Positions 9,140 to 19,076 of a stretch of DNA of 64,000 bases are shown piece by piece (position 1 is the stretch's first letter; every line of letters starts with the position of its first letter). The position numbers and the translations under genes are program-made. The stretch comes from Methanococcoides sp. AM1 (GTDB taxonomy: Archaea > Halobacteriota > Methanosarcinia > Methanosarcinales > Methanosarcinaceae). The notes under the pieces are model-generated. The model made no database searches, was not told where the DNA came from, and worked only from the letters and a program-made list of their open reading frames with translations. The stretch lies in the NCBI RefSeq assembly GCF_900774055.1, contig NZ_CAAGSW010000004.1, positions 248,001-312,000 of the forward strand, given 5' to 3'.

Positions 9140-10183
9140 TCATTTAATGAAAGCGTCCACCACAACATGCCAGACCCCGGGAGAATATTTCTTGATACGG
9201 TGGCATCCGCGTATCTCAACATCCCTTCCAAGAGCAGAAGCAGCCTCTTTTATCCTCTGAATAGGACGCTCAAAAACAAGTACCTCAGGAGTGGTCTCAT
9301 GATAATGGAGCATACCACCTTCCTTTCGGATGGCTCCTATACCCCTATCCAGATAGTGATGAGTGATCCCCACATAACCCATGATCACCCTGTCAGCGAT
9401 TCCCTGCGGTGTGACCTCTGCACAATCCCCATTAATTGCCTCGACAATTCCCTCGAGGTGGTTCAGCCGTATATTCTCAAGCAGGTAATTGTAGGAAACC
9501 GGATTCAGCTCAATGGAATAGACCTTTTTGGGTTTACCATGAACTGCAAGAGGGATCGAAAAGTAACCAATTCCCGCGAACATGTCCACAACAACCTCAT
9601 CCTTACCGAGCTTGCTCATGCGCTTTCTTTCAGCAAGATTCCCCTTTGAGTACATGATCTTCGTAGCATCCAGTTTGAAAGAACATCCATGCTCTTTCTG
9701 GATAGTTTCAGTTTCCTCACCGATGATGATCTCGCGTTCGGGCTCCCTGAAAGTGCCTTTTATGCCGAAATCCTGTAATACACACCTGCATCTCGGATTT
9801 ATCTCAAGGAGTTTTCTTGCGATATCCTCCCTGTAGCTTTGCAACTCCTCAGAAATACTCACGATAACAATATCGCCAAGTACCTGCCATCCAGATGGAA
9901 CACTACTAAGCAGCTCTTCAGGAACAATTCCACATAGATGCTCTTTTAAGGACATGGCAGAACGATAGAAATCCGGCCCTTCCTGCTCAACGATATCAAA
10001 TGCACTAATATCGGATCCATCAACATCAGATCGATCCATATCAGAAATTACAGGGATCTCAGCAAATTTGCCATTCGGATGTTCAACTATCCTTATCTTC
10101 CTCCCTTTATCCAGAATATTCAAGGAAATAAGTTGATCCTTTACTTTTTCCACATCCCTGACAGAAATTATTACTGCTTTCAT
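9140..10183 (-). CDS. Trm5/Taw2-family tRNA-modifying SAM enzyme, probably Taw2
   Basis: 347-aa class I SAM-binding enzyme of the Trm5/TYW2 family, acting on G37 of tRNA-Phe in wyosine-type modification. SAM motif I VVDMFAGIGYFSIPLAV (about 203-219), acidic loop SIELNPVSYNYL, and RVIMGYVGITHHYLDRGI where Trm5 methyltransferases carry an N-L/P-P motif. The MGY form suggests the aminocarboxypropyltransferase Taw2 rather than the Trm5 methyltransferase; this is from family knowledge and is not certain. Convergent with the DUF2124 gene. Confidence 0.8.
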   Translation of the reverse strand: MKAVIISVRDVEKVKDQLISLNILDKGRKIRIVEHPNGKFAEIPVISDMDRSDVDGSDISAFDIVEQEGPDFYRSAMSLKEHLCGIVPEELLSSVPSGWQVLGDIVIVSISEELQSYREDIARKLLEINPRCRCVLQDFGIKGTFREPEREIIIGEETETIQKEHGCSFKLDATKIMYSKGNLAERKRMSKLGKDEVVVDMFAGIGYFSIPLAVHGKPKKVYSIELNPVSYNYLLENIRLNHLEGIVEAINGDCAEVTPQGIADRVIMGYVGITHHYLDRGIGAIRKEGGMLHYHETTPEVLVFERPIQRIKEAASALGRDVEIRGCHRIKKYSPGVWHVVVDAFIK

Positions 10184-10283
10184 AGACCTGCCTGAATCTA
10201 TGTTAAGAGGAAAATAAACTATCGGTCAGACAGCACATTTTATACAAAAAAACAACGGAATGCGAGAGGAAAATATAAAATCA

Positions 10284-10310
10284 TTCGGATACTACCGAAC
10301 TTTTATATAT
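10284..10310 (+). promoter_or_regulatory. TATA box with adjacent TTCGG/CCGAA inverted repeat; likely leaderless start
   Basis: The hexanucleotide-spaced repeat TTCGG-atacta-CCGAA (10284-10299) directly abuts TTTTATATAT (10301-10310). The TATA centre is about 26 nt before the ATG at 10331, the standard TATA-to-transcription-start distance, so the mRNA would be leaderless. No Shine-Dalgarno is present, which agrees. Confidence 0.5.
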
Positions 10311-10330
10311 CCATTAAGCAATTACTAAAT

Positions 10331-11065
10331 ATGAAAGGCGAAGGTCACACTGCACTATTTTCAAATAGTGATGGCATTATTGCCATCGAGGGTCCGGTAA
10401 AGCTCCAGATAATGGAGCTATTGAAAGATAGTTCGAGATCGTTCGATGAGATCGTAAAATACACAGGAAAAGCAAAATCCACGATCTCCGTGCATCTGAG
10501 TGACCTTAAGCAAAATAACCTTCTGGAAGAAAGGATCGATCCAAAGGACAAGCGTAAGAAGACCTATGTGATGTGTTCCCAGTATGCCGCCTGCTCACAG
10601 AAGCCCATCGTGGAACACTACCATGCGGCACTAAACAAATTTACTACCACATTCGATAGTGAAAGAGATCTACTAACATCTATTCTTCATGCAGTGCAAA
10701 GTGGCTTTGATGCCCAGGGTATCAACCACAGGCCAATAATGGAAACCATCGGCCAGGACGTTGGTATGAGGGTCGCTGAAAATTTTACATCCACATACCT
10801 TGAGGGGCTTTTTGAAGAAGTCGTCGATTATTGGGAGACTCATAATCTCGGATACATTTCTGTTTTATCCTATGATCCCCTGGCAATACAGATCGAGGAT
10901 TGCTTTGTGTGTAAAGGCTCACCTGACATCGGACAAAAACTCTGCTCTTTTAGTGAAGGACTTCTTCAGGGAATAATATACCAGAAACTTAACATGCAGT
11001 GTAATCTTGTGGAGATCAAATGCCATGGCAATGGCGATGACCACTGCCTTTTCGTAATGCAATGA
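10331..11065 (+). CDS. ArsR-type HTH regulator with C-terminal V4R sensor domain
   Basis: 244-aa transcription factor. Winged HTH at residues 20-85 (RSFDEIVKYTGKAKSTISVH as the HTH) and a V4R (4-vinyl reductase) small-molecule-binding domain at about 110-244, with the Cys pattern DCFVCKG...LCSF...IKCHGNGDDHCLF that usually binds zinc. In methanogens V4R domains occur in regulators and in corrinoid-related proteins; the ligand here is unknown. A TTCGG/CCGAA repeat beside its TATA box may be its own operator. Confidence 0.85.
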   Translation: MKGEGHTALFSNSDGIIAIEGPVKLQIMELLKDSSRSFDEIVKYTGKAKSTISVHLSDLKQNNLLEERIDPKDKRKKTYVMCSQYAACSQKPIVEHYHAALNKFTTTFDSERDLLTSILHAVQSGFDAQGINHRPIMETIGQDVGMRVAENFTSTYLEGLFEEVVDYWETHNLGYISVLSYDPLAIQIEDCFVCKGSPDIGQKLCSFSEGLLQGIIYQKLNMQCNLVEIKCHGNGDDHCLFVMQ

Positions 11066-11066
11066 T

Positions 11067-11756
11067 TTAATGAGTTCCTCTGATTACACCGATATCTGCT
11101 TTTACCAGAGGACCTATTTCCGCTACAATTCCCGGACCATCGGTTTTTTCACGGCAGACCACTACACTTTCCAGCAGGCCGATCCTCTCGATGCCGTAGA
11201 TATCCCTTCCATGACCCTTCTTCTTGATCGCACTTTTCAGTTCAGATCGTGTCACAGAGTTCACAATAAGCCTGTCGGTAGCTGCTTTTTTCCATCCCCA
11301 GAGAAGGTCGAGCTGGTCCTTAGTAAAACGGCCTGTGATCATACCATCCTGTCCTTCGATCCTGACAGAAACCGGGAAATGTGGGATCAAGCCAAAGCGG
11401 GATGCTATCTGTGAAACACTGCCCACACCAAGAGCTTTTAGAGCCTCCGGCAGGAGCTTTACAGTAACACCGATATCAACAGTTATCCCTTCATCATCAA
11501 TTGAGGAAATAGAGCCCTTGTAGGCCACAGTATTTTCTACTTTGGTAACAGGAGTGCCATATTTATCGGTCAGGAAATTGGCCGCAAATACTTCATCCTC
11601 GCCTGAAACATTTGCCTGAAGCCAGCCTTCGGAATTTACTGAAACTTCGACGGTGGCATCAATATCCTTAAGTTCGTTTTCCAGCATGAACGCTGCAGAG
11701 CTTAACGCACGTTCTAAATTAGCGTATAGTTTGATAGTTAAAATTGCTGTTTCCAT
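11067..11756 (-). CDS. DUF2110-family protein
   Basis: 229-aa archaeal cytoplasmic protein with the look of DUF2110: ILTIKLYANLERALSSAAFM at the N-terminus, a SIDDEGITVDIGV barrel-like centre and a C-terminal part KSAIKKKGHGRDIYGIERIG that resembles an RNA-binding surface. Function unknown; the family often lies near translation or tRNA genes, and here it is next to a MarR regulator and trm1, all on the minus strand. Confidence 0.75.
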   Translation of the reverse strand: METAILTIKLYANLERALSSAAFMLENELKDIDATVEVSVNSEGWLQANVSGEDEVFAANFLTDKYGTPVTKVENTVAYKGSISSIDDEGITVDIGVTVKLLPEALKALGVGSVSQIASRFGLIPHFPVSVRIEGQDGMITGRFTKDQLDLLWGWKKAATDRLIVNSVTRSELKSAIKKKGHGRDIYGIERIGLLESVVVCREKTDGPGIVAEIGPLVKADIGVIRGTH

Positions 11757-11780
11757 GGCTACTCATTGAACAGCAAGCAT

Positions 11781-12359
11781 TTAACCGTTTTTGTTCAGAA
11801 GGGACAGGAATACTTCCCTTGTAGCATCAAAGGCAATGATAACCTCACTATCAACAGGAATATCAGAAGAATCGATCGCCTCACCGATCATCGCTAGTTC
11901 ACGGCTAAATGGTCCAAGCTTTCTTTTGGAAGTCTCGGCATCAGCATTAGAATCCACAAGTTCTTTGTAAATACTCTCAACCTTGAGACGCAACTTTTTG
12001 ATCCTGTCCAGGATCTCAGCAGAAGTCGGATCAAGTTCAACATTACTAACCTCATGCCTGCCCTCAAGATCATATTCATCCGGAAGCTCACCACCCAGAG
12101 AGATGATAAGGTCCTTCAGGAGGGAAACGACATTGTGCCCTTTTTCGGTCAACTCAACATACTTGATGCGCCCTTCAACAGAAAACACTACAAGACCATC
12201 CTCCTCCATTCTTGACATTATCTTTGTTGTATGTGCGAATGTGGAATTGATCTCTTTTGTGATAACAGAGGCATATGTCCTTCCATAGAACCAGATAGCC
12301 AATAAAGCAAGTGTTGGCTTCTCCTGCAAGAACAGATATTCCGGGTTTTCCTTTGCCAA
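11781..12359 (-). CDS. MarR-like winged-helix regulator with coiled-coil C-terminus
   Basis: 192 aa. The N-terminal 80 residues form a winged helix (PTLALLAIWFYGRTYASVIT, THTTK-like recognition segment TFAHTTKIMSRMEEDGLVVF, wing VEGRIKYVELTEKG). The C-terminal half is helical and charged (EILDRIKKLRLKVESIYKEL), likely a dimerisation coiled coil. Regulon unknown. It lies 24 nt upstream of the DUF2110 gene, so the two are probably one transcript. Confidence 0.82.
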   Translation of the reverse strand: MAKENPEYLFLQEKPTLALLAIWFYGRTYASVITKEINSTFAHTTKIMSRMEEDGLVVFSVEGRIKYVELTEKGHNVVSLLKDLIISLGGELPDEYDLEGRHEVSNVELDPTSAEILDRIKKLRLKVESIYKELVDSNADAETSKRKLGPFSRELAMIGEAIDSSDIPVDSEVIIAFDATREVFLSLLNKNG

Positions 12360-12492
12360 TCTAATCTCCTCTGAATATATATTAATAACTGAATACTTTT
12401 CAACAAAATAATGATTATCTAATTTGATATATATTACTTTCTATAGTACATCAATCGTATATGAAAATATATGATAGTGTAATCCTATTAGC

Positions 12493-13659
12493 TCACAGTG
12501 CCCTCAGGACATCTTTTATGCGATCAAGCTCTGCATCGGTCTTAAAAGAGGTGCCGCTAAAATGCGTTCTTGAAACACTGGCACCTGTTTCCCGAAGGGC
12601 TTCGACAAAAGCATCCATTGGAGGTGCCGAAATTCCAATCCTTTTACATATCAGATGTTGATCATAGAAGAAAGGCATGTCAGATTCATCCCGACAGGCA
12701 ACAATGATCTTCTTTGCCTGCTCTTTCTTACCAAGATCCAGAGATTCCATTTCTGCCAGAACCTCATCACAGAACTCCTTTTCATGCAGTTGTCCCAGCC
12801 ATAGAGGACCCGCGATCTGCATATTGCTATCACATGAAGGGCATTTATCATCGATCGCAACAGCCAGCCCATGGAAAAATCTCCTTTGTCCGCATTTCTC
12901 ACAATGGACAAGGAATCCAAGTTCCTTGAGAGTCCTGTCTGCCTGTTTAGCACCTTTTTTAACCTGAAGATAAGCACGTACATAATGCCTCGTAGCATGT
13001 GAAAGAAGTGGGATCATGCCTTTATCATGCTTTGCAAGTTCCCTTGCAACTTTGCCAAGAAGGATGCGCACGCCCATCTCACTATGGAACTCATTGTTCA
13101 ATGGCACAGCAGCATATTTCCGCATTCCTGAATTAAAATGCGCACCGCAAAGTGGAGCGGTATCCGTGGCAGTGACCTCAAGAAGATGAACAACTGACCT
13201 TGTCGCAGCATCCAGGTAAGGTGCCGGACTTCCAAAAGGATCGAGGTCCACAATATTGAACCTTCTCTCATGCATCAGAACATTCGCGTTCTTGCATGTG
13301 GCTTCTGCGTTCTCCGAAAGACCGGTAAGTTCGATATTCTCAAGAATAAGCTCAAAGGCCTCATCGCTCCAATCGTTCAAAGTAGTTGAAACACCAACCT
13401 CATTGGCGATCCGAAGTCCCCTTATACCTGATGCTGACATGGTATCAACATATCGTATATCAGATATCGCGATCTCCTTCTGGAATGCAAGTCTCCTTGC
13501 ATACGCTAAAGTAGCTGCGACGGAGATATCGCGATTCAGTTCCATATGAGGATTGTAGAATACCGGTGCTTCTGATGGCGGGAATGGCACGCCTTCAGGA
13601 GGTACCGGTACAAGGACCGTAGTATTACCTTCGGTTACCTTTGTGCTCTTCATCTGCAT
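12493..13659 (-). CDS. trm1: tRNA (guanine(26)-N(2))-dimethyltransferase
   Basis: Makes N2,N2-dimethylguanosine at position 26 of tRNA with SAM as donor. 388 aa, normal for archaeal Trm1. Seen: [11 protein letters not shown] and [15 protein letters not shown] (N-terminal signature), [16 protein letters not shown] (SAM motif I), [16 protein letters not shown] (catalytic DPFG), and a zinc site [10 protein letters not shown] / [10 protein letters not shown] in the C-terminal domain. The start codon has no strong ribosome-binding site; the ATG at 13653 is an alternative. Confidence 0.96.
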   Translation of the reverse strand: MQMKSTKVTEGNTTVLVPVPPEGVPFPPSEAPVFYNPHMELNRDISVAATLAYARRLAFQKEIAISDIRYVDTMSASGIRGLRIANEVGVSTTLNDWSDEAFELILENIELTGLSENAEATCKNANVLMHERRFNIVDLDPFGSPAPYLDAATRSVVHLLEVTATDTAPLCGAHFNSGMRKYAAVPLNNEFHSEMGVRILLGKVARELAKHDKGMIPLLSHATRHYVRAYLQVKKGAKQADRTLKELGFLVHCEKCGQRRFFHGLAVAIDDKCPSCDSNMQIAGPLWLGQLHEKEFCDEVLAEMESLDLGKKEQAKKIIVACRDESDMPFFYDQHLICKRIGISAPPMDAFVEALRETGASVSRTHFSGTSFKTDAELDRIKDVLRAL

Positions 13660-13682
13660 ATTTCACGATGTACAGTCCACCA

Positions 13683-14117
13683 TCATTTAACAATAACGGT
13701 ACTGTTCATACTGTTCCATGGAGGGACAGTGAAATTATAAGTTCCTGCCTCTGTAAAGGTGTAATTGAAGCTCATTCCGTAATTGATCCTCTGCTCCTCC
13801 CAAAGACCATCTTCACTTATAACCTCAAATATGAGTTTCCTCTCGCTCTGATCATTTCTCCAGTGTACAGTATCCCCCTTATTTATCTCAAGATAATTGG
13901 GTATTGCAGCATACCTATCCAACCTTATTACGTAGACCTGAGGTTCGATGACCTCTCCGTTCTCATCAACAGGAACATCATCGTCTGAGACGTTCTCATC
14001 AGGAACATCAACAGGAGTTTCGTTCTCTTCCTCAGTTATGTCCCCATTGTCCCCAATACATCCTGCCATCAATAAAGATGATAGCACCAATATTAATACC
14101 AGTATTTTACTCTTCAT
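13683..14117 (-). CDS. Lipoprotein with cupredoxin-like domain lacking copper ligands
   Basis: 144-aa secreted lipoprotein: signal peptide with lipobox LMAGC (Cys19), an acidic linker (residues 24-58, rich in D/E/V/P) and a plastocyanin-like beta domain (62-144) with LEINKGDTVHWRND and AGTYNFTVPPWNSMNSTVIV. In functional blue-copper proteins the segment after GTY carries Cys, His and Met ligands; here only Met remains and the first His site is also absent, so it probably does not bind type-1 copper. Role unknown, likely cell-surface. Confidence 0.8.
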   Translation of the reverse strand: MKSKILVLILVLSSLLMAGCIGDNGDITEEENETPVDVPDENVSDDDVPVDENGEVIEPQVYVIRLDRYAAIPNYLEINKGDTVHWRNDQSERKLIFEVISEDGLWEEQRINYGMSFNYTFTEAGTYNFTVPPWNSMNSTVIVK

Positions 14118-14253
14118 TTGAATTCACAATGACATTTGGTTTTCAATATATTATAAACGTTGCCTGTAAACCATAACAGATACCTATTTAAGTTACGATT
14201 CTAATTTGAAATACCATTTATTTGCGTTGATCTGCGCAAAAGAGGTGAATACA

Positions 14254-14832
14254 TTGACAGAAAAAAACAGCGTAGGAGAGAAGATACGCCAGTTCCGTGA
14301 GAATCATGAGATGACCGTGGAAGAGCTGGCCAAAGAAAGTCAGAGCAGTGTGGAACTTATAGAAAAACTGGAAGCAGGAGATTTGATTCCATCATTGACA
14401 CCTCTTTTGAAGATCGCACGTGCACTGGGAGTACGTCTGGGCACATTCCTTGATGATATGCCACAGACCGGTCCTGTCGTAGTAAGAAACGGAGCTTCAT
14501 CCAACGTAGTTCGTTTTTCCGGAAAATCCAAAAGCTCTGAAGAAAGTGCACTCGATTTCCATTCACTTGCAGCAGACAAGCAGGACAGGAACATGGAGCC
14601 ATTCATAATTGATGTCCACCCTTTCAAGACTGCAGAGGAGCACGAACTATCATCCCATGAGGGCGAGGAGTTCATCTATGTGCTTAACGGCAACATAGAA
14701 GTGACATATGGAAAAGAGAACTACACTTTGTCCGCAGGGGACAGCATCTATTATGATTCCGTTGTGCCACATGATCTACATGCAACAGAAAATGAAGCAA
14801 GGATACTGGCAGTAGTCTACACACCTATCTAA
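14254..14832 (+). CDS. XRE-family HTH regulator with C-terminal cupin domain
   Basis: 192-aa regulator: HTH_3 domain at about 6-62 ([20 protein letters not shown]) and a cupin sensor domain at about 120-190 ([33 protein letters not shown]). The start is TTG, 8 nt after GAGG of GAGGTGA; the nominal ATG at 14206 adds a 16-residue leader without a ribosome-binding site. First gene of an operon with a thioesterase and an acyl-CoA ligase, so the cupin may sense an acyl or fatty-acid-like compound. Confidence 0.88.
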   Translation: MTEKNSVGEKIRQFRENHEMTVEELAKESQSSVELIEKLEAGDLIPSLTPLLKIARALGVRLGTFLDDMPQTGPVVVRNGASSNVVRFSGKSKSSEESALDFHSLAADKQDRNMEPFIIDVHPFKTAEEHELSSHEGEEFIYVLNGNIEVTYGKENYTLSAGDSIYYDSVVPHDLHATENEARILAVVYTPI

Positions 14833-14842
14833 GGGATGAAAA

Positions 14843-15244
14843 ATGTTCGTTACAACTGTGACACCGCGATTTGGTAATATCGATGGCCTTGGCCATGTCA
14901 ACAACACTGTACTTCCGGAATGGTTCGAACTGGCAAGAAACCCCATATTCAGGATGTTCCAGCCAGATCTTGACCTGAACCATGAAAAGTGGAACCTTAT
15001 CATGGCAAGGATCGATATTGATTTCCTCGGAGAGATGTTCTTTGACGGGGATGTTGAAATAAGGACCTATGTCCAGAGACTAGGTAATAGTTCCTTCACC
15101 TTGCTACATGAGGCCTGGCAGAAAGGAGAACTAAAGACCAGGGGAACTGCCGTTATAGTACATTATGATTTCATCAACAAGAAATCAGTTCCTTTACCAG
15201 ATGACATCAGGGAATCATTAAGTGAACACCTCATCGCAGATTAA
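14843..15244 (+). CDS. Acyl-CoA thioesterase, hot-dog fold (4HBT family)
   Basis: 133 aa, the normal size for a 4-hydroxybenzoyl-CoA thioesterase-like hot-dog protein. Motifs: RFGNIDGLGHVNNTVLPEWF (the D-x-x-G-H-V-N-N signature of the YbgC/FatA-type group) and IDIDFLGEMFFDGDVEIRTY. It hydrolyses acyl-CoA thioesters; the substrate is unknown. It lies 10 nt after the XRE-cupin gene and 36 nt before the acyl-CoA ligase, consistent with one acyl-CoA-related operon. Confidence 0.88.
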   Translation: MFVTTVTPRFGNIDGLGHVNNTVLPEWFELARNPIFRMFQPDLDLNHEKWNLIMARIDIDFLGEMFFDGDVEIRTYVQRLGNSSFTLLHEAWQKGELKTRGTAVIVHYDFINKKSVPLPDDIRESLSEHLIAD

Positions 15245-15280
15245 TAAAAACGAACAACAGAATCTATAGGACCTGATATC

Positions 15281-16924
15281 ATGCTATTTACTGAATCTAC
15301 TATTGGCGAGTTCTTTGAGGAACAGGTTAGAAAGGACCCTGACAGGGACTTTATTGCCTATCCTGACCGAAACCTGCGTTTTTCATACCAGGAATTCAAT
15401 GAAAGGGTCGATGACCTTGCAAAAGGGCTTTTGTCCATAGGGATAACAAAAGGTGACCATGTTGGTATATGGGCACGTAATGTACCTGACTGGCTTACGT
15501 TCATGTTTGCAACTGCAAAGATTGGTGCAGTACTGGTGACAGTGAATACTGCATACAAAAGCCATGAACTTGCCTATGTCATGAAACAGTCTGACATGAA
15601 AGCGCTCGCGATCGTTGACCACTTCAGGGATGTCGATTACGTTGAGACTATCTACGAACTGGTGCCTGAGCTGAAGACCTGCAAGAGAGGAAATCTCAAG
15701 AGCGAGGAATATCCAAAACTTGAAAGTGTCATTTTCATAGGACAGGAAAAACACAGGGGTATGTACAACACCGCTGAGATGTTGCTTCTTGGAAAACACA
15801 CCAGCAGAGATGAACTTGATCGCATCAAGACGACCCTTGGTTGTGAAGATGTAATCAACATGCAGTACACTTCAGGAACCACCGGTTTCCCGAAAGGTGT
15901 CATGCTCACACACAAGAACATCCTCAACAACGGATACTACATCGGTGAAAGACAAAAGTTCACAGAAGAGGACAGGCTTTGCCTCCCGGTACCACTGTTC
16001 CACTGTTTCGGTATCGTACTCGGTGTTCTTGCAACCCTCACACATGGCGGAACCCTTGTAATGATAGAGCTATTCGACCCCCTCGTAGTACTGGCTGCGG
16101 TACAGAAAGAGAAATGTACTGCACTTTATGGTGTGCCTACAATGTTCATCGCAGAGTTCTCACACCCAATGTTCGAAATGTTCGACATGTCCTCCCTGAG
16201 GACCGGCATAATGGCAGGTTCACCATGTCCGATAGAGGCTATGAAGAAGGTCATTGATGATATGAACTGCAAGGACATAACCATTGCATATGGCCTGACC
16301 GAAGCATCACCTGTATTCACCCAGACAAGCACTGACGATACTATTGACCGCCGTGTGAGTACTGTAGGTACCTCAATGGATCATATTGAGGTCAAGATCG
16401 TGGACCCCGAGACCGGGGAAATTGTCAAGCCAAATGAGCAGGGTGAGATATGTTGCCGCGGATATAATGTGATGAAAGGCTACTACAAGATGCCTGAAAT
16501 GACCGAAAAAGCCATTGATAAAGATGGATGGTTACACAGCGGTGACCTTGCAACAGTGGACGAGAACGGGTACTACCGCATTACCGGAAGAATAAAGGAC
16601 ATGATCATCCGCGGCGGAGAGAACATCTACCCAAGAGAGATCGAGGAGTTCCTCTATACCATTGATGGCATTAAGGATGCACAGGTAGTCGGTATCCCTG
16701 ATGAGAAATATGGCGAGATAGTAGGTGCATTCGTAGTTCTTAACGATGATTCTGAGCTTACTCCTGAAGATATACGGGATTACAGCTTGACAAAGATCGC
16801 ACGCTACAAAGTTCCAAAGAACATCTTTATAGTTAAGGAATATCCGCTGACAGCCAGTGGAAAAGTTCAGAAGTTCAAATTACGCGATATGGCAGTTGAA
16901 CTCCTGGAAAATAAGAAAAAGTAA
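15281..16924 (+). CDS. AMP-dependent acyl-CoA synthetase/ligase
   Basis: 547-aa cytoplasmic enzyme of the adenylate-forming family: activates a carboxylic acid with ATP and couples it to CoA. Motifs: P-loop [18 protein letters not shown] (about 193-210), [11 protein letters not shown], the [13 protein letters not shown] hinge region, [19 protein letters not shown], and the C-terminal lysine in [14 protein letters not shown]. It most resembles medium/long-chain or branched acyl-CoA ligases. Third gene of the operon with XRE-cupin and thioesterase; the ligase and thioesterase may run opposite reactions on the same acyl group. Confidence 0.92.
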   Translation: MLFTESTIGEFFEEQVRKDPDRDFIAYPDRNLRFSYQEFNERVDDLAKGLLSIGITKGDHVGIWARNVPDWLTFMFATAKIGAVLVTVNTAYKSHELAYVMKQSDMKALAIVDHFRDVDYVETIYELVPELKTCKRGNLKSEEYPKLESVIFIGQEKHRGMYNTAEMLLLGKHTSRDELDRIKTTLGCEDVINMQYTSGTTGFPKGVMLTHKNILNNGYYIGERQKFTEEDRLCLPVPLFHCFGIVLGVLATLTHGGTLVMIELFDPLVVLAAVQKEKCTALYGVPTMFIAEFSHPMFEMFDMSSLRTGIMAGSPCPIEAMKKVIDDMNCKDITIAYGLTEASPVFTQTSTDDTIDRRVSTVGTSMDHIEVKIVDPETGEIVKPNEQGEICCRGYNVMKGYYKMPEMTEKAIDKDGWLHSGDLATVDENGYYRITGRIKDMIIRGGENIYPREIEEFLYTIDGIKDAQVVGIPDEKYGEIVGAFVVLNDDSELTPEDIRDYSLTKIARYKVPKNIFIVKEYPLTASGKVQKFKLRDMAVELLENKKK

Positions 16925-16936
16925 GATTCGACATCT

Positions 16937-16965
16937 ATTAAAGGGTCCTCAAAAGGCCCTTTAAT
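16937..16965 (+). terminator. Strong hairpin terminator after the acyl-CoA ligase
   Basis: Nine perfect base pairs (ATTAAAGGG / CCCTTTAAT) plus CC/GG with a single bulged T, loop TCAAAA, then TGTTCTATTTT. It ends the operon about 13 nt after the ligase stop. Confidence 0.72.
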
Positions 16966-17040
16966 GTTCTATTTTAAAAGTTCTGATCCAATATTTCATA
17001 CTAGAAAGATTTTCTAACATCCATTGTAATTTTCGTACCT

Positions 17041-17433
17041 TCATTCATACAAAGAGATATCGTACTTCAATTTAGTGATGTTAGAGGCACATGTCGCTCC
17101 ATCTTTAATGAAATCCTCGATATTACTCTTAAGCATTGAAGGATGAGATACTCCGGCAAGACCCTGCAAAAAAGTGCCCCCACAAAGAAATACGAAAGTG
17201 GGTGTTCCTTCTACCCCATATCTTTCCGCAGTCCATGGACTCTGTTCTGCATCGATCCTGACAAATTTACAGGATCTGCTGAACTCTTCGGCATACTCCC
17301 GAAAATAAGGTTCTATTGCCTTGCAGTGAGGACATGTAGTAAGATAGAACATTGCCACGACTGGAAGTGATTCCTTTTCAACTAGCTTTTCCCAATTTCC
17401 ATCGGTTGCTTCTACGATAAGTTCATCCTGCAT
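17041..17433 (-). CDS. Thioredoxin-family protein with CPHC active site
   Basis: 130-aa cytoplasmic protein with a thioredoxin fold: VVAMFYLTTCPHCKAIEPYF (active-site CPHC at about 34-37), RIDAEQSPWTAERYGVEGTPTFVF with the cis-proline GTPT. CPHC is the DsbA-type dipeptide, usually more oxidising than CGPC. A short C-terminal extension includes one more Cys (ATCAS). The electron donor is unknown. It is divergent from the MATE gene. Confidence 0.9.
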   Translation of the reverse strand: MQDELIVEATDGNWEKLVEKESLPVVAMFYLTTCPHCKAIEPYFREYAEEFSRSCKFVRIDAEQSPWTAERYGVEGTPTFVFLCGGTFLQGLAGVSHPSMLKSNIEDFIKDGATCASNITKLKYDISLYE

Positions 17434-17611
17434 ATTATCCCCACATAATCAATAGCAGTAATAAAATAAATAGTCACTGTTTTTGATGTTCCTGCCAGAA
17501 TTATAAGATAGTAATTCTAATCCAATCGACCTTAGAAAGGTCCAACTAAATATAAGTACAAGAAGTTCTCTTTTTGCATATTCCTTCAATAAACAAAAGA
17601 GATAAAATATA

Positions 17612-18958
17612 ATGCACAAGAACGATGCAATGCTTGGGAATGAATCCATCGGCAACCTCATAGTCAAACTATCAACACCCGCCATAGTAGGATTGCTTGT
17701 ACAGGCATTATACAACCTTGTGGACACCATTTTTGTCGGAAGGGGGCTTGGAGAACAAAGCATGCTGGGAATCGCCGGCATATCCGTAGCTTTTCCGGTA
17801 CAGATCCTCATGATGGCGATCGCCCTGGGAGTCGGGATCGGAGGTTCATCCATAATCTCAAGAGCTCTGGGCAAAAAAGACATAATAAAAGCTGAGAAAA
17901 CGGTTGCCAACATGGTCACACTGGTAGTCACCGCCAGTATTGCCTTTACAGTTCTTGGACTGATATTTCTGGACCCCATGCTAAAGGTCTTTGGTGCTTC
18001 TGATATTGTACTCCCTTTTGCCAACGAGTACACCAGGTACATTGTCATCGGAACGACATTCTTCACATTCTCTGCAGCCATGAGCAATGCTATCCGTGCA
18101 GAAGGAAATACAAAGTTTGCAATGGCTATCATGCTGGTCTCCAGCGTTACGAACATAATCCTTGATCCACTGTTCATCTTCGAGTTCGGAATGGGAATAA
18201 AAGGTGCAGCAATTGCTACGGTGATCTCACAACTGGTCGGATGTGTCATGGTTGCCTACTATTATGCAAGCAGCCTGAGCAGGCTGGATTTTATTATTGC
18301 ATACATGATACCTGACACAGGAATACTTGGCGAGACCATTTCCATCGGAATGTCTGAATTCATATTCAATGTAGTGGAAAGTAGTCTCTTCCTTCTTTTC
18401 AACCAGAGCTTACTGTTATACGGAGGAGATATATCGATCGCGGTCTTTGGTATCATCATTAAGGTATTCATGCTTACACTCATGCCAATTATAGGGATTA
18501 AACAGGGAATACAACCAATAGTAGGATACAACTACGGAGCTAACGAGTATGCAAGGGTCAAGAAGACAGTCTCCCTTTCGAATTATATTGTCACAGGAAT
18601 GTGTATCGTTAGTACTGTCATAGTTTTCCTGATACCGGAGCAGATCATTCGTGTTTTCAGTGATGACCCCGAACTTATATCCATGGGAATCACAGCCCTG
18701 AAGATATCATTCCTTATGATGCCATTCATTGGTTACCAGGTGGTTGCCACTGCACTATTGCAATCACTGGGAAAATCAAAGGGATCGCTTGCAGTTACAC
18801 TCTCCAGACAGATAATATTCCTGCCACCACTGGTAATTATCTTACCTTTGTTCTTCGGCCTTAATGGCATATGGATATCGTTCCCAATCTCGGATTTTCT
18901 TGCCTGCGTGGTCGCAGTGCTCATTACGAGGAAAGAAATTACCAGCATGAGAGCATGA
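17612..18958 (+). CDS. MATE-family multidrug/cation antiporter
   Basis: 448-aa membrane protein with about 12 hydrophobic segments in two homologous halves. Characteristic pieces: LSTPAIVGLLVQALYNLVDT in TM1, FVGRGLG, IGGSSIISRALGKKD after TM2, and GIKQGIQPIVGYNYGA in the second half. It exports cationic or organic compounds using a Na+ or H+ gradient (family knowledge). Single gene. Confidence 0.92.
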   Translation: MHKNDAMLGNESIGNLIVKLSTPAIVGLLVQALYNLVDTIFVGRGLGEQSMLGIAGISVAFPVQILMMAIALGVGIGGSSIISRALGKKDIIKAEKTVANMVTLVVTASIAFTVLGLIFLDPMLKVFGASDIVLPFANEYTRYIVIGTTFFTFSAAMSNAIRAEGNTKFAMAIMLVSSVTNIILDPLFIFEFGMGIKGAAIATVISQLVGCVMVAYYYASSLSRLDFIIAYMIPDTGILGETISIGMSEFIFNVVESSLFLLFNQSLLLYGGDISIAVFGIIIKVFMLTLMPIIGIKQGIQPIVGYNYGANEYARVKKTVSLSNYIVTGMCIVSTVIVFLIPEQIIRVFSDDPELISMGITALKISFLMMPFIGYQVVATALLQSLGKSKGSLAVTLSRQIIFLPPLVIILPLFFGLNGIWISFPISDFLACVVAVLITRKEITSMRA

Positions 18959-19076
18959 TCACACAAGATCGGAAAGAGAGGAAATAATAGGATCGTGACA
19001 AGTATAAATTAAAATGAAAAGTAAAATAAATTAGATTAAATCAAATAAAAAAGTGAAAATGATGGACAGATAGCCA

